From contig CM032120.1 in assembly GCA_018894105.1 (NCBI GenBank), forward strand, positions 25,070,710 through 25,134,709: a stretch of DNA of 64,000 bases, read 5' to 3'. Position numbers and translations under genes: made by a program. The notes under the pieces are model-generated. The model ran no database searches. It had not been told where the DNA came from and saw nothing but the letters and a program-made list of their open reading frames with translations. Of the stretch, positions 48,601 to 60,953 are shown one piece after another. The DNA is from Jacaranda mimosifolia (taxonomy: Eukaryota > Streptophyta > Magnoliopsida > Lamiales > Bignoniaceae). How positions within the stretch are numbered: position 1 is the stretch's first letter; every line of letters starts with the position of its first letter.

Positions 48601-50720
48601 ATGCATGAAGTGACACAGCTGAAATCTATTAAATCTGTTACAAATAGGTCTGTAACTAACTATCAATTTTCCTGCCTCAATGTGCAGTCATGTGGTGTCT
48701 TTATATGCAACTCGTTTCTATGTTAGTTTGGTATCTACAAATGGTTTAAAAATCAGGTTCTTCAATAAAAGAAAATTGTTATTCTCTATTTTTTGGGGAA
48801 ACAAAAAAAATTATTTTGATTATTTGATCAGGTAACCAGACATTTTTAATGATTGTGAAATTCTCAACTACTTGAAATTGGTCTTGTAAAAAATCAATGC
48901 TTTTGGTTCTTTCGTTGTGGCCTTCTTGCTTAATCACCGAAACCCTGTATCTGACACTTAATCACTAATTCTAGTCTCTGCCTCTCTGGTGCCTTCATTT
49001 GCTGTACTGCAATACTTTTGGAAGGGCAAACCATTAATTTGAGAAGAGCATTTCAAAAGCTGATGCATTATATTTCTGCATTATGATAAAACCTTACAAG
49101 TTGTGAGCACATCTAACACATTCTTCTTAACAGCCAGGAAATCTTAACGCCAGACTTTGTTCTATCTTCCGGTGCTGCTCTGTTGCCGCATCCCTCTAAG
49201 GTATCTCATGAATATATCCTTCTTTCTGTAAGCCTCCATTTTGAGTAAGAAAAAATGGAGGTATGTGTGTATAAATTTGAGTTTGTGTGGCGTAAAAAGG
49301 AAAATCAAAAGGAATGAAATGTTACAATAGTATCAACCACCAGTTCAGGACTTAAGCCTAACAACTTGAAATTTCTATTGAAAATGTGTTTAGTTATCTT
49401 ATTAGTATCACACGAATATAGGTGAGTAATTCAAAAAAATAATAAATTCCAGGTGTTGACAGGTGGAGAGGATGCTTATTTCGTTGCTGGTCAAACATGG
49501 CTAGGTGTAGCTGATGGAGTTGGTCAGTGGTCATTGGAAGGTATTGCATCCTCGTATTCTTTCATCTGTAATCTGTTCTCTCTTTCTCCTCCTGCAATAT
49601 GATTAACCAGTTTTGAGCAGTGAATTCATGTGAGCCGTTCTTGTCCTGAAGAAAATACTTGGTCCCGATTGACACTTAGATTCATTTGTTTTTACATTTA
49701 CCATTTCCATAGCATTCTCTTCAGCATCCTAAATATGACGGAATAACTATTATGATGAACTTCTGTTTAGGGACAAAACTAGGAGTTTATGCTCAAGACC
49801 TCATTAAAAATTGCGAAAGGCTCATCTCTGATTGCAACGGCTCAGTAAACAACCCTGCAGAGTTACTTAATCTAAGTATTGCTGAGACGACCTCTCCGGG
49901 ATCCTCAACAGTTCTGATTGCTTATTTTGATGGTCAGGTATTATCAATATTTTTGAACTTAGGATGTCTCCTGGCTTTCAGTATATTATTTCTGACAAGG
50001 GATATGGTGATGTTTGAAAAATGATTGCTTTTTGTGAAACTAAGATTCCAAGTTGTCAACTAAATATCAATTGCCGACAGGCTCTTCACGTGGTTAATGT
50101 TGGAGACTCTGGATTTATTATTCTAAGACATGGTGCTGTCTACAAGAGATCTTCCCCTATGTTCCATGCATTTCATTTTCCCCAGCAAATTGAAGGAGGT
50201 GATGACCCCTCTTCTCTTGCAGAGGTATGATCTTGTCTAAATTACTACACAAAAAGAATTCCATATGCTATGATTAAAATGTGTTCCTTTCTTTTGGCTT
50301 CAGTTCTACAGAGTTGACTTAGAGCAGGATGATGTGATTGTTTTTGCAACTGATGGACTTCTAGAAAATTTATATGATCAAGAAATTTCATCGATAGTCG
50401 TGAAGTCGCTTGCTGCTGATAAACAGCTGGAGGTACTATAATTTTCTTGCAATATTGCAGATTTCTGACAGATCAAATGATTCAGTGTTTAAAATGGACA
50501 TTTACTGATACAGATTTATGATGTTTCATCGTCTTTGCAGGAAATTGCAGAGTTGCTGGCAACAAAGGCACAAGAAATGGGTAAGTATCCATCTGGGAGA
50601 AGTCCATTCGCCGATGATGCTCAGGCAGCTGGATTTGCAGGATACACAGGCGGCAGGCTTGACGATGTGGCTGTTATTGTATCTGTTGTGCAAAGACAAT
50701 CAAACTCTCAAACCTTGTGA
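45676..50720 (+). CDS. PP2C/SpoIIE-type protein phosphatase with long acidic N-terminus, probably plastid
   Basis: Nine exons are proposed: 45676-45898, 46171-47162, 48511-48647, 49134-49200, 49453-49540, 49771-49937, 50081-50224, 50304-50432 and 50541-50720, encoding 708 residues. The exon 2 donor could be at 47159 or 47162, and a small exon inside the 1.35-kb intron 2 cannot be excluded. The first ~70 residues are Ser-rich with basic residues, like a plastid transit peptide. Exon 2 encodes about 330 acidic, Glu/Asp/Val-rich residues with no known domain. The phosphatase lies in exons 5-9: [52 protein letters not shown] and the final [11 protein letters not shown] carry the metal-binding Asp positions. 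The layout and length resemble Arabidopsis At4g33500 (PP2C62, BIPP2C1-like). It should remove phosphate from Ser/Thr; the substrate is unknown. Confidence 0.88.
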
Positions 50721-51483
50721 TCTCAGTTCTCCATGGCCATCTTCCCTTGTCTTAAGCTTTGTGAATATGGTTAGCGTTTCACTATTTTGAATTTTCTGAA
50801 CCAATTGCTGTTCATGGTTAAGTTGATATTGCATGGTTTACAGATTTTTGAGGTGTGCATTAATAGGACAATATGTTCTTTGCTTACATGAGCAGATTAA
50901 TCAATTAGAAAAGGGCCATGTTATGAGTTATAATGTTCGGATTAGCCATACATTTTTGGAGATGAACTGATGAAGTCGTGCACAATCCTTGTCACTTATA
51001 ATGATATTTAGAATATGTCATGTGGTTCATAGAGAATTTTTCTATCACCTAGAGTAGTGATGCAAATTAGTTGAACCAAGTTAAGTCTTGACCAATGTTT
51101 TTAATTTTTGCTTGAATTTGGTACAATTGATTTAAACTCATATTCGAGTGCGATGAGCAGGGTAATATGAAGTTCGAGGTCATCTCAAACCACTCTATGG
51201 TCTTGGCTTGTCCGAAAGAAAGCTCGAGCTGGAAAGGAGACAATGGGATTAGGTTATGACTAAATAATTTATTATATGAATTTATAAAAAAAAAAATTAA
51301 AAAAAAAAAAAGAAAGAAAAGATGTGTGATTCTACCAAGAAGAATTATTTGGGTCAAAGCCTAAATGAGTGGGCTTGAGCTCGAATTTTTTCGAATTCGA
51401 ACTCAAGTGCGAACATTATATGTTGACTCGACTCGCTGACGGATCTAAAACTGAGAGTTTGGTTGGGAGGTGGTGGGGCAAAA
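50721..51483. other. 3' flank of PP2C, AT-rich
   Basis: No gene was recognised. An A-rich tract lies near 51286-51320. The ORFs here have low complexity. Confidence 0.5.
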
Positions 51484-52031
51484 CTATAAAGTAGGAGTGG
51501 CAAAATGGGCTGTAAACCATGGGTCCAACCGAACCCACATGGTTTTGGGTTGGGTTGGATTCCAAAATTTTGAAAATGGATTGAGGTAGGTTGGGATGTG
51601 GTAGGTTGTATTTGGTTTGGATTCAAAGTGGATTAAGTGGATTAAAAATGAGTTCAAGTTTAACAAATTAAAAAATAACTTCAAATTAATAACTACAAAT
51701 TTATATTATTTTTATTTTCTCATTTTTGTCGAAGTCTCATAATTTTGGATCATTAATAATATTTAAATTGAAATAATCATCTTGGACTTAGGTTATTTGT
51801 CTTGAATTTTTCTCAAAATATAAATTTTAATAGATGAACAATATATAAAAGTGATCATAGGAATAAATATTGTATCTACTAATTGAAAATAAATTCTAAA
51901 TTTAATTTGTTGCTTAACTAATATTGCATGTCAATAGTAAGATTGACATACAACTTATATATATTAATTCTTGAAAAATGAAAACTATACAGATTCTTTA
52001 GTGAAAATTTAATATACATTATTGATGTGAA

Positions 52032-52762
52032 TATGGGTTGGCGTTTGGATTGGGTACCCGATGTTTTGGGTAGTAATTTTAATTACCCGACACCAACCCT
52101 AAATTATCGGGTATCCGACACTAGATATTATTTTAAAAAATTAAAAAAATAATAATAATAAAAAATGAACTTTGGCCTCTGTTGGTTAGAGGACTAACAG
52201 AGGCATATAATATATATAATAATGATCTTTTTAGTTATCTTTATATATATATATATACATTATATTTAATATATATTAAATATATAAAATACTTATTATA
52301 TCCCAAAAAAGATATTATAGAATTGGATTAAAGGGGTCAGTCATCCAAAAATTATGATTCATTTCTTGTCGCAAATATTCACTCATGGCATACCATATTT
52401 CAATAGATTGGCGGCCAAACTTTGGCCTCTTTCATATATATATGGTATATATATATATATATACAATAAGTATTTTATATATTTAATATATATAGATATA
52501 CATATATATTAAATATAATATATATATAAAGATAACTATAAAAGATCATTATTATATATTATATATAATATGTATCTATTTATATAAAAATTAAATTCGA
52601 GTACTCGAACTACCCTGATATCAGGCCCAAAATTTTATTTGGGTATCGGGGTTACCCGACCCATAATTTTTTTTTTTAAATAAGAAAAATCTAACTCGAT
52701 CGGATAATATCCGATCAGGTCTGGCCGGTACCCGAATTACCCGATCGGAACGCCCAGCCCTA
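52032..52762. mobile_element. Inner hAT-like element nested in the outer one
   Basis: The left end TATGGGTTGGCGTTTGGATT and the right end (read inward) TAGGGCTGGGCGTTCCGATC are inverted repeats continuing with GGGTACCCG-like words. The flanks GATGTGAA and AATGTGAT match at 6 of 8 positions. It is non-coding. Confidence 0.65.
52205..52562. repeat. Long AT-rich inverted repeat inside the inner hAT-like element
   Basis: Arms of about 95-105 bp (52208-52304 and 52450-52560) share ATAATGATC, AGTTATCTTTATATATATA and TATATAAAATACTTATT in mirror order. They are separated by about 145 bp that contains a TTTGGCCTC word also present just outside the left arm. This may be a third nested insertion. Confidence 0.7.
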
Positions 52763-53172
52763 AATGTGATAATGATGTTATTTTCTTCAAAATGATCATT
52801 TTTTTTTTACAAAATAACTATTAGAATTGTAATTAATAATGAACATAATTATATATGAAAAATTAATAAAATAAATATATAATATAATAAATCTCCCATT
52901 ATACTATAAAATTTCATATTGAATATAAGGTATGAAAGATATATTAATATTACTATTGTTTTCGAATTAATTTTTTTGATTAAGTAAAATTATATATATT
53001 TTTTATTTGGACTCATTTTCAATCAAATCCAACCCATGTTCAACCCAATCCAAACTATTTTCAACTCACATACTTAATATCCATATTGAGCCCACTCATA
53101 TTGAACCCAACCCAAATAAGTCCAAATCATACATAACCCAACCCACTCATTTGTCGCTCCTATATTATAAAG

Positions 53173-54483
53173 CATAAAAGCTTAAAAACAAAACCTAATA
53201 AAGTACATTTAATTTTAGATTATTTTCAATTAAAAAATACAATAAGTCAATAACGTATATTTTATGATGCATACATATATAAACATCCAAAATATATTAT
53301 AAAATTAAAGAATGAAGATAATAATATATACATTCCCTAAGTCAGAGTGTAACTATTAACAGGATGATGCTTGTATTGCTGGTGATATTGATGAAAAATA
53401 ACCTTGGCAACAAAATGGTGGATCAAATGAAGTATTAATGGCGAGACGGCTGTGTGATTTTCAGCCGGTGCCTTAATAGGCACGCATAGTTATATCAAAA
53501 TATTTGAGGACAAAAGTTGTGGCGACAATACAAAAGTTGATTCATTTTTTGGCAAAAGTTGATGGCAGAGCCAAAAGCATGGGGTTGGAGGGCCCTTCTC
53601 CGCCCACGCTTTAACCGTCATTTACTAGTTTGCATGCTTTCATGGTTTCCACAATTCCACCCCACTTTCATGAATCACAATAGGAATCTTATACTCTTTC
53701 ATGAAGGGCCATCATATCATATATGTGATCGATGGAATCCACATCCCATCATTCCTAATTAAATGACTTTTTACTTAGGGAAGTAGTTCCTCTTGTCCTT
53801 TGTTGATAGTTTTTATCAGATTTGTTGACATATGTCCTTAATACAGCTTTATACATATTCGAGGGCGATGATTGTCCTTCCTTCCCAACCTGATATGTGT
53901 CATTTAAAATATGTCATTAATCATGCCCAATGGATCACCTGTTAATAAATGGTTTAAATTTGATCGCTTCATTCATTGTCTACTTGTTAAATAGCAACTA
54001 TCTATAAGTATTTCATATGTAATATTTATAAGTATGCTATCAAACTATCTAAAATTCTTGTCAATATTCTTACAACCTTATTTTCTGAAATATTTATTTG
54101 AACATTAGAAGGTTTTTATTAGACCGATCTCGATGACTTTAGTCCGTATATATAGATTTCAGGACATAAATTCGATTCAACTTGATATAAACAAGAAGCT
54201 CATTTTCAGACAGACAAGTGTGAAAACTAAACAAGGAAAAAGCATAGTTTTCAAGATAGCGTGAGGTGAGGGGGCTTCTAAGGAAAGAATAAAGAAAGAG
54301 GACTTCGTAGTAGAACAAAAAAAAATTGTCACAAAAGGAATAGAACAGATTCTGACGACAGAGATTCATGTTTTGGCGTGGAAAATTCACCACCACACAC
54401 CAATTTATTCAGTGTTAGTGGCAGAAATTTGCACACTGTGATCCTGTTTGAGGATTCCTTAGCTACATGAACCACTAAATCCT
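53173..54483. other. Intergenic stretch
   Basis: Moderately AT-rich with short ORFs only. No homology was recognised. Confidence 0.5.
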
Positions 54484-55230
54484 TTTGGTATGTTTTTTTA
54501 GTGATTTTTCCGTAAAATATTTTTTAATCTTTATAGTATAATTTCTGCAACAATTATTATTTACAAATCATTAATATCATTCTGTATCCCCATTTACTAT
54601 TATTGTATCGTAATTTTTTCTTTTATTTATTTAAAATTTTTATAATCTATTCTTTTGACGCATTTTTTAGTGATCTTCCTAAAATATCATTCTTATTATT
54701 TTTTAATCTTTATAGCTGCAACTTGTATATAAAATAATTATCATTTATGACCCACAATGGACACTCCATAATCCCATTACTTCTACTTTATCATAACCTT
54801 TTTTATTTATTTATCTAAAATTTTAAATAAATACATTATGAAACTATTAAAAAAATTATAGTATTATGTAGTAAGTAAATAAACTTCTTACATAAAAAAT
54901 TTAACAGTGTCTAAAATTGATAGTATATATCTCTCAAAAAGCAAAAAAAATTACTAGTATATATAAAGCACTATGTGCATACCGGTATGTTTTTGAGTGA
55001 TCTTCTTAAAATACCCTTATTATTATCTTTTAAGTCTCACAACTTCTGTAGTACAACCACTTTATCAAGATTATTTTCTTGTTATCTATCTAAAAATTTA
55101 AAGAAATACATTGAAATTATTTAAAAATTTGCAGTATTATATAAAAAATAAATAAATAATTTTATTTATCCTTATATATATATAAATTTTAACATATGCA
55201 TAGAGTATGTTTAAATCACTAGCATTATAT
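54484..55230 (+). repeat. Diverged direct repeats of irregular length
   Basis: Three segments starting near 54484, 54655 and 54981 each begin with a TTTTTRGTGATYTTYC-type word, followed by AAAATA, TTATTATTWTTTWA, then a TTATTTATCTAAAATTT-like word. Spacing is about 171 and 326 bp. Confidence 0.6.
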
Positions 55231-57250
55231 AATAGCACAAACTATTAATATTCTTGATTTGGTCAATTTTCATACCTTTAAAGTCTATTGTAAGACAAAT
55301 AATTGGAATAGAGGATTTGAGTTAATGTTTACATTAAGTCAAGACTGACTTATAGCGAGAGTATAATATTAGTAATATTGGAATTCTATAAGTGTAATTT
55401 GTACGTTATATATTGAGAGTTTTTATTTTCATTAGAAAACATAATTTTCTTCAAGTAATTTTTTAAAAATTATACTTTCTAAAATATAGGAAAATAAGTC
55501 TTATTTGTCCAAAACATATTGAAAACAATGTTGGTTGTGCGTCCGGTATGCTAACAATTATATGTTGGATATTAACACTAAATGTGTCAAATTTTTTTAT
55601 TTTTATTTAAGTTTTAAACAAATCAAATAATACAAAGAATATGTATTAAAAATGTTATATATATAATATTTAATACCATATGATGTGAATAATTTTTAAA
55701 ATATTGATGCACTATATCATAGTTGACGAATGATTAATTGGAGCGAGTCCTTGGATTTGCACTTTGTGTAACGCTAATCAGGGCGGAAGTTGAAAACTCA
55801 ATTTTCCAACTCAAATCATAAAGGTATTGAATAATTTTGGAATGGAGAGAAAAGTTTCATGGGTTTTTGACTTATTTCAAAGTATTTTTAGATATTTTTC
55901 AACCTTCCGCATTATTTTGATCACTACATTGTTTTTCTTTTAAGGGTGACTTAAACCGGTGTTTGACTAAATTTAATTAAATTTTTTTATAAATTTCATA
56001 GAATGTATTTGAATTTTATAAATTGTTAAATTTTATGTTAAAAATATAAACTCTTTAATTGTTTAAATGAAATGGGTTTCTAATATTTAGAAGATTGTAG
56101 GTGGAGAAAGATAACAATAATGATAGAGAAGATATATAGGTTATTGAGAATTATGTTTGTAGAATAAAAATAGAAATATGCAGAGCGAAAATGTGTATAA
56201 AGTAGTGTGTTTTTATTTTTAAATAGTAAAAAGTGTGAAAATGAATTTTGAGAATAAAAACAAATGGGCCTTAGCTCTCTCTCTCTCTCTTTGAGAGAAA
56301 AAATTACAAAATAATGAACTTTATTCTTTCAATAAGTCAATATTATCCTACTATCAAATCAAGTCAATTGAAGTACAAACTCAACAATCAAATATACACA
56401 AGGTGCACAAAATCACCCATTCATGATCCAACAAAAGACCTCCCATATAATATGAAAAACTGATGCCACTGGCCAGTGGTCAACTTTTTCTTTTGTCTTA
56501 CACTCCTTAATTTAATGAATTTAACATTGTTGCATTTTTAGGTAAACATGTGTATTCTCTCTCTCTCAAAAAAAAAAAAAAAAAAAAAACGAAGAAAAAA
56601 GGTAAACATGTGTGTATGCTCATAAATACTTATAAATATAAGAATGTTTATATCCATTGAATAACTGTATCAAATTTGTGCTGTGTTCTAAAACTATTAT
56701 AAAATACCTTGGCGCGGCATCCATCCTTTATAGTTTGTAAACCTATGAATAAAGCTTCAATAATATAAAATTATGGGACCTTTATCTTATTATATGGGCA
56801 CGAGCACAAACTTCAGTGACTTTTATTTATTTGCCAACCTTTTTTGTTGAAAACGCACAGACCTAGTTGTAGACTCCAATTATTATTTTAATGTAAATAT
56901 ATAATTTTCAATTATTGTACTATAAATAATAAATAATATTTTTAAAAACTTGATAAGTCACAATTAATCAAAGAGAAGTTATACAAAAAAAATATTTATA
57001 TAAATTTATTTATCTAGAATGCGAATATAATACTATTTATTTATTATATAAATTAATAATATTTTACTATGTCATGGGCATTGAATCATTACAGCATTAA
57101 ATTCCCAAATTCGAAAGTTAGAACCCTCAATTCAACCACCCATCTCGAAAGACAGAACAGACACCTTCACCCCACGCCTCCCCTCCACGTGTCCCTGGTC
57201 CCATTCCCATCATACCCCCCCAAAACCCACTTTTTCCACCACTGCCACCC
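55231..57250. other. AT-rich upstream region of the LTP gene
   Basis: (CT)n tracts occur near 56274-56292 and 56556-56568, followed by an A-rich tract. The last ~200 bp become C-rich and are likely proximal promoter. Confidence 0.5.
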
Positions 57251-57252
57251 CT

Positions 57253-57261
57253 TTTTATATG
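57253..57261 (+). promoter_or_regulatory. Candidate TATA box of the LTP gene
   Basis: TTTTATATG lies about 90 bp upstream of the LTP ATG in a C-rich context. Confidence 0.5.
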
Positions 57262-57348
57262 TGCGAGCCACCCGTCACACTTTAAATTCCATTCGAATTC
57301 TCCGTTTTTTGCAGTTTTCCACTCTCTTTCATACACAGAGGCTTGAAA

Positions 57349-59552
57349 ATGGCAGTGTGCTTCAGACTCCCGGTCTTCTGCATGCTTTTTGCTCTGTTGG
57401 CCGCCGGCATCTCGGCTGCCCATACGGCGCCGGCGCCCGCGGTGGACTGCTCGAGTCTGGTGTTGAATATGGCGGACTGTTTGTCGTACGTGACGGTGGG
57501 GGGCACGGCGAAGAAGCCGGAGGGCACGTGCTGTTCGGGTCTCAAGACTGTGCTCAAAACCGACGCCGAGTGCCTTTGCGAGGCGTTTAAGAACAGCGCG
57601 CAGTTGGGGGTCACGCTGAACGTGACCAAGGCGTTGTCTCTGCCGGCTGCTTGCCACGTGTCTGCTCCTTCTATTAGCAACTGTGCCTGTAAGTCTCTTC
57701 CTGCATGTTTTGCTTCATCTGTTTCTTATTGATTTCGGGGGTGGTTTGGATTTCTTCTTTTTCTTCATTATTCTATTTTTCATAAAAAAATTTGGGCGAT
57801 TGATGAGTTTTGAGTCTTTCTGGAATGTATGATGAAGTGATGTGGCTTATTTTTAGGTGGTTACCGGTTTGGGTTTTCGTTCTTTCTTCTTTCAGTCATT
57901 ATTTTTCAAAGAGTTCTTTTGGGGGTATTGATGAGTTTGGGACTCTCCGGTGTTCTCCGACAATGTATGATGAAGTGATTAGTCTTATTTTTGGTTTTAT
58001 TTTTCTGAGAAAGTTCACCCTGTAGAATTCTTATTTCTATTTAATGGCCATTTATCTTTTTCCTTTGCAATTTTGGCCGGGTAACTAGTTTTTTGCATTA
58101 TCTGCTTAAGTGTAATATTTATTTATTTGCTTAAAGAATGGTTCTATCAGGGGTTTGCTTTCTTTACCCCTTTTTTGGGTTAAATAAAACGAACTACCGA
58201 TTTATTTTCCAGTCTTTTGTATGTTGAAAATAACACCTTTTTTTTTTTTTTTTTTTTTTTTCTTGTTTCTTATTTCTACAGTGAGCCCTAGCCCTGGTGT
58301 TGCCCCAGGTACACAAAACTCTGATTATCTCTCGCAAAATTTATTCGTATTTCTCTGCTAATTGAATCAGTATAATACACTAATAGTATAAAATCTCAGT
58401 TCTTCCCCCAGAAAAGGGGCCCCTTTCGCCTCACCATAAAATTATTGGGATTAATGCGGTCACCTTGTAATCATCTTCCAATCGGTTCTGAGCAGGGTTT
58501 TCTTATTTCCTTTTTTCCCCTTGAGCTATGTTTATTTCTTGAATTTTGGTAACAAAAAAGACAAAGGAAAAGGGAAGGGTTAATGTACGAGGAAAATATT
58601 TTCCTCGCCTTTTTTCTTACGAAGAACCAAGTGAAATTATTATGTGAAGTGTCCAGAATGTTCATTTTCCTTGTGTAGGTTAAATTCAGGTGACTTTATT
58701 TACTCTGTTCTGTCGTTTTTGATCTTCTTCTGGGACTTTGTTTTCCTTTCTGGATGTGTTCACGTGATTGTGTAGGCTTGTCATTTAATGTTCCCTTCCT
58801 TGATATTGGGAGGCGGGCCAAAATTACTGAAGGTCCCATGTGATTTATGGGACTCCTATGATGGTTTCAGTTAATTGCTGTTTTCTTCTGTTTCGGAATT
58901 TGATACGTTCTGGTTGTTTGTGGTCATTCTTGATGTCAACTTAATTTCTTCCTAGAAATTAACTCCTGTAATTGATCAACTCAGGCTGTCCTAAGTAACT
59001 AGATTATTGATTCAAATGGAAGTATGCAAATGCCTTTGGGATGTAATTTTTTTTTTTTTTTTGGGTGGGGTTGGGGGGGGTGGGGGGTGGGGAGGTGTTT
59101 GGGGGTTTCAAGAAAATCAGAATTTAGTGCAACTGGGGACTCCACAAATGTTTTGAAGGAAGTAGATACATATTTGTTTTGGTTATTGTTAAGTGGATGA
59201 AGATGAACTGGCTTGAAGGATACTTAATTGAATAGTTATCTATGAAGCAAAATAATGCTAAGAGTATCGGACATGGTTTCCAAGTGGTATTATCATTTTT
59301 TGCCTTTCTTCTTGGGAATGAAGCTTATTATATGTATAGTAGAATTCTCCTAACATGGTTGTATATTTATTTACAGCTCTCTCTCCATTGGCAGCATCTC
59401 CCGGCTCCATTGCAGGGGCTCCAACTGCCGGTGGTGGAGCTAATGAGGGCGCTCCGACACCCACTCCTGGTAGCTCGGATTCTTCTGCACTCACCACCTC
59501 CATTGGGTTGATCGTGGTAGTAGCTGCCGCTGCATCATTTGCTTTATTTTGA
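57349..59552 (+). CDS. XYP1: GPI-anchored lipid-transfer protein, xylogen-like
   Basis: Three exons, 57349-57688, 58282-58308 and 59377-59552, encode 180 residues; exon 2 is a 27-nt micro-exon. Residues 1 to about 23 are a signal peptide. The eight-Cys motif is complete: C34, C44, C61-C62, C75, C77, C102 and C112, giving C-X9-C-X16-CC-X12-CXC-X24-C-X9-C. NVT at 91-93 is an N-glycosylation site. A Pro/Ala/Gly/Ser-rich tail suited to arabinogalactan decoration follows, then a hydrophobic C-terminus ([14 protein letters not shown]) typical of a GPI signal. Such proteins bind lipids at the outer plasma membrane and wall; xylogen promotes tracheary differentiation. [14 protein letters not shown] and [14 protein letters not shown] resemble Arabidopsis XYP1. 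The symbol rests on similarity and neighbours; the family is certain. Confidence 0.93.
58238..58260 (+). repeat. Poly-T tract before the LTP micro-exon
   Basis: About 23 T in a row lie 21 bp upstream of the 27-nt exon and may act as an extended polypyrimidine tract. Confidence 0.8.
59063..59105 (+). repeat. G-rich tract in LTP intron 2
   Basis: Runs of 3, 4, 8, 6 and 4 G, separated by one or two bases, directly follow a poly-T tract. A further 5-G run lies at 59101-59105. The pattern fits a G-quadruplex in the sense strand. Confidence 0.8.
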
Positions 59553-60050
59553 GAGCATACGACGGACCTTATTTCTTCCTGTGATCAGTGTTATGTGCGC
59601 TTGGTTCTATCTAGTCAGAGTTATTATTGGACTTTTAGATATATGTTGAGACGAGGGGTACATAGGTTCATTTTGGGCTACTTCTTGTTAGTATAAGAGA
59701 GAGGAGACTTCCTATTGACTTGTATGGATTTACTGTAATAACATTACATGCCCATGGTTCCATGCGGATATGCTTTTGTGCTGTGAGTTGTGTTGGCTGT
59801 TACAGTTTTACATGCGCAGGAGTCATGGTGATAAATATGTCTAAATAAATTATTCCTGTTATATATCATGCTATTTATATAATTAAATGAATTATGATTG
59901 TTGAACTCTATATGATGATGCCAATGTGTTCTTTTGTTATATAATTTAATTCAGTAGTTCACAATTCATTTTGTTAATACCTACTGTCCTACCCTTATTG
60001 GGTTTAATGAAATTTTCCTATTATTATAGGGAGGACTTGAAGCCTGAAGG
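59553..60050. other. LTP 3' UTR and flank
   Basis: Contains the likely LTP 3' UTR; an AATAAA signal was not clearly seen close to the stop. No other gene was recognised. Confidence 0.5.
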
Positions 60051-60723
60051 TAGGGATGTTAACTGGTCGGTTCTGTAATGAATATGTTATATCCAAATTC
60101 AATTAACAAAATTTATATTCGAATTCAACCTGAAATTTTATAGGATCTTTGTTAGTTAGTATTATATTCGAATTTGATGGATATTTGAAATTTGATTAAA
60201 AAATTTAACTTGATTTTTTTTTCTTTTAAATTTTATAAAAATATTATATTTATAAAGTAAGTATATATCATATTTGAATTTTTAATAATATTTTATTATA
60301 TATTAATCTAAAATTTAAATATTTGAATACTAAATTCTTTTTTCACATTATATTAATGTATAGATGAATTATTATATGTTATTATATTTGATATTTTGGT
60401 AATTTTTTTTTTATTTTTTAAGTTAAAAACTCAACATTAATAGTATAATATAGACGTTAATATAGATATTATGTCAATATAATATATATATATTTTATTT
60501 TAAATTTTTTATTAATATTATATATAAGAGTATTAATTTAATAAAAAATATTAAGTTTAGATTTGAATCTTTAATTGATCGGATTGTTTAATTTCATATT
60601 TTATTTATTTATTTTGAATTTTAAATATTATAATCGAATTTGATCCATTAAATATTTTAATTGAATAAAAAATTTAAAATTAAAATTAAATTCGAATTAA
60701 AATTCGATCGATTGACAATCCTA
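60051..60723. mobile_element. Probable non-autonomous DNA transposon (hAT-like ends)
   Basis: TAGGGATGTTAACTGGTCGG at the left and, read inward, TAGGATTGTCAATCGATCG at the right are imperfect inverted termini around an AT-rich interior. No convincing target duplication was found. Confidence 0.5.
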
Positions 60724-60953
60724 AAAGAAGTAATCCTGCACTATATGGGCTTGCCCATCAGGGGTGCATGACAGCACAGCCTCATAGTTGTGTTGTACGG
60801 GCCTGGCACATGTATTGATGGCCCAACGTGTGAGACAAAATACCCAACTTGTGGGACAAAATAACGTAGTGGGCACGTAACATGAAATATCTCCATCAAG
60901 AAGCTTAAAGTTTCCATTCCCAAAAGTTCCATGAAACATAGGGAATTGACTTA

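Larger units (their letters stand above)
51492..53164. mobile_element. Outer hAT-like non-autonomous element
   Basis: TAGGAGTGGCAAAATGGG at the left matches, inverted, the right end CCACTCATTTGTCGCTCCTA. The flanks CTATAAAG (51484-51491) and TTATAAAG (53165-53172) are an 8-bp duplication with one mismatch if the right end is placed 2 bp beyond CTCCTA. A TAGGG-type terminus and 8-bp duplication fit hAT elements. There is no coding region, and another element is nested inside. Confidence 0.65.

Noticed and set aside
51067..51684. Minus-strand ORFs of 66-96 residues downstream of PP2C
   Set aside because: Low-complexity Phe/Pro/Asn-rich translations overlapping the hAT-like terminus, with no domain.
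57127..57680. Long minus-strand ORFs opposite the LTP exon
   Set aside because: They are shadows of a GC-rich exon. The plus frame carries the signal peptide and full eight-Cys motif with good splice sites.
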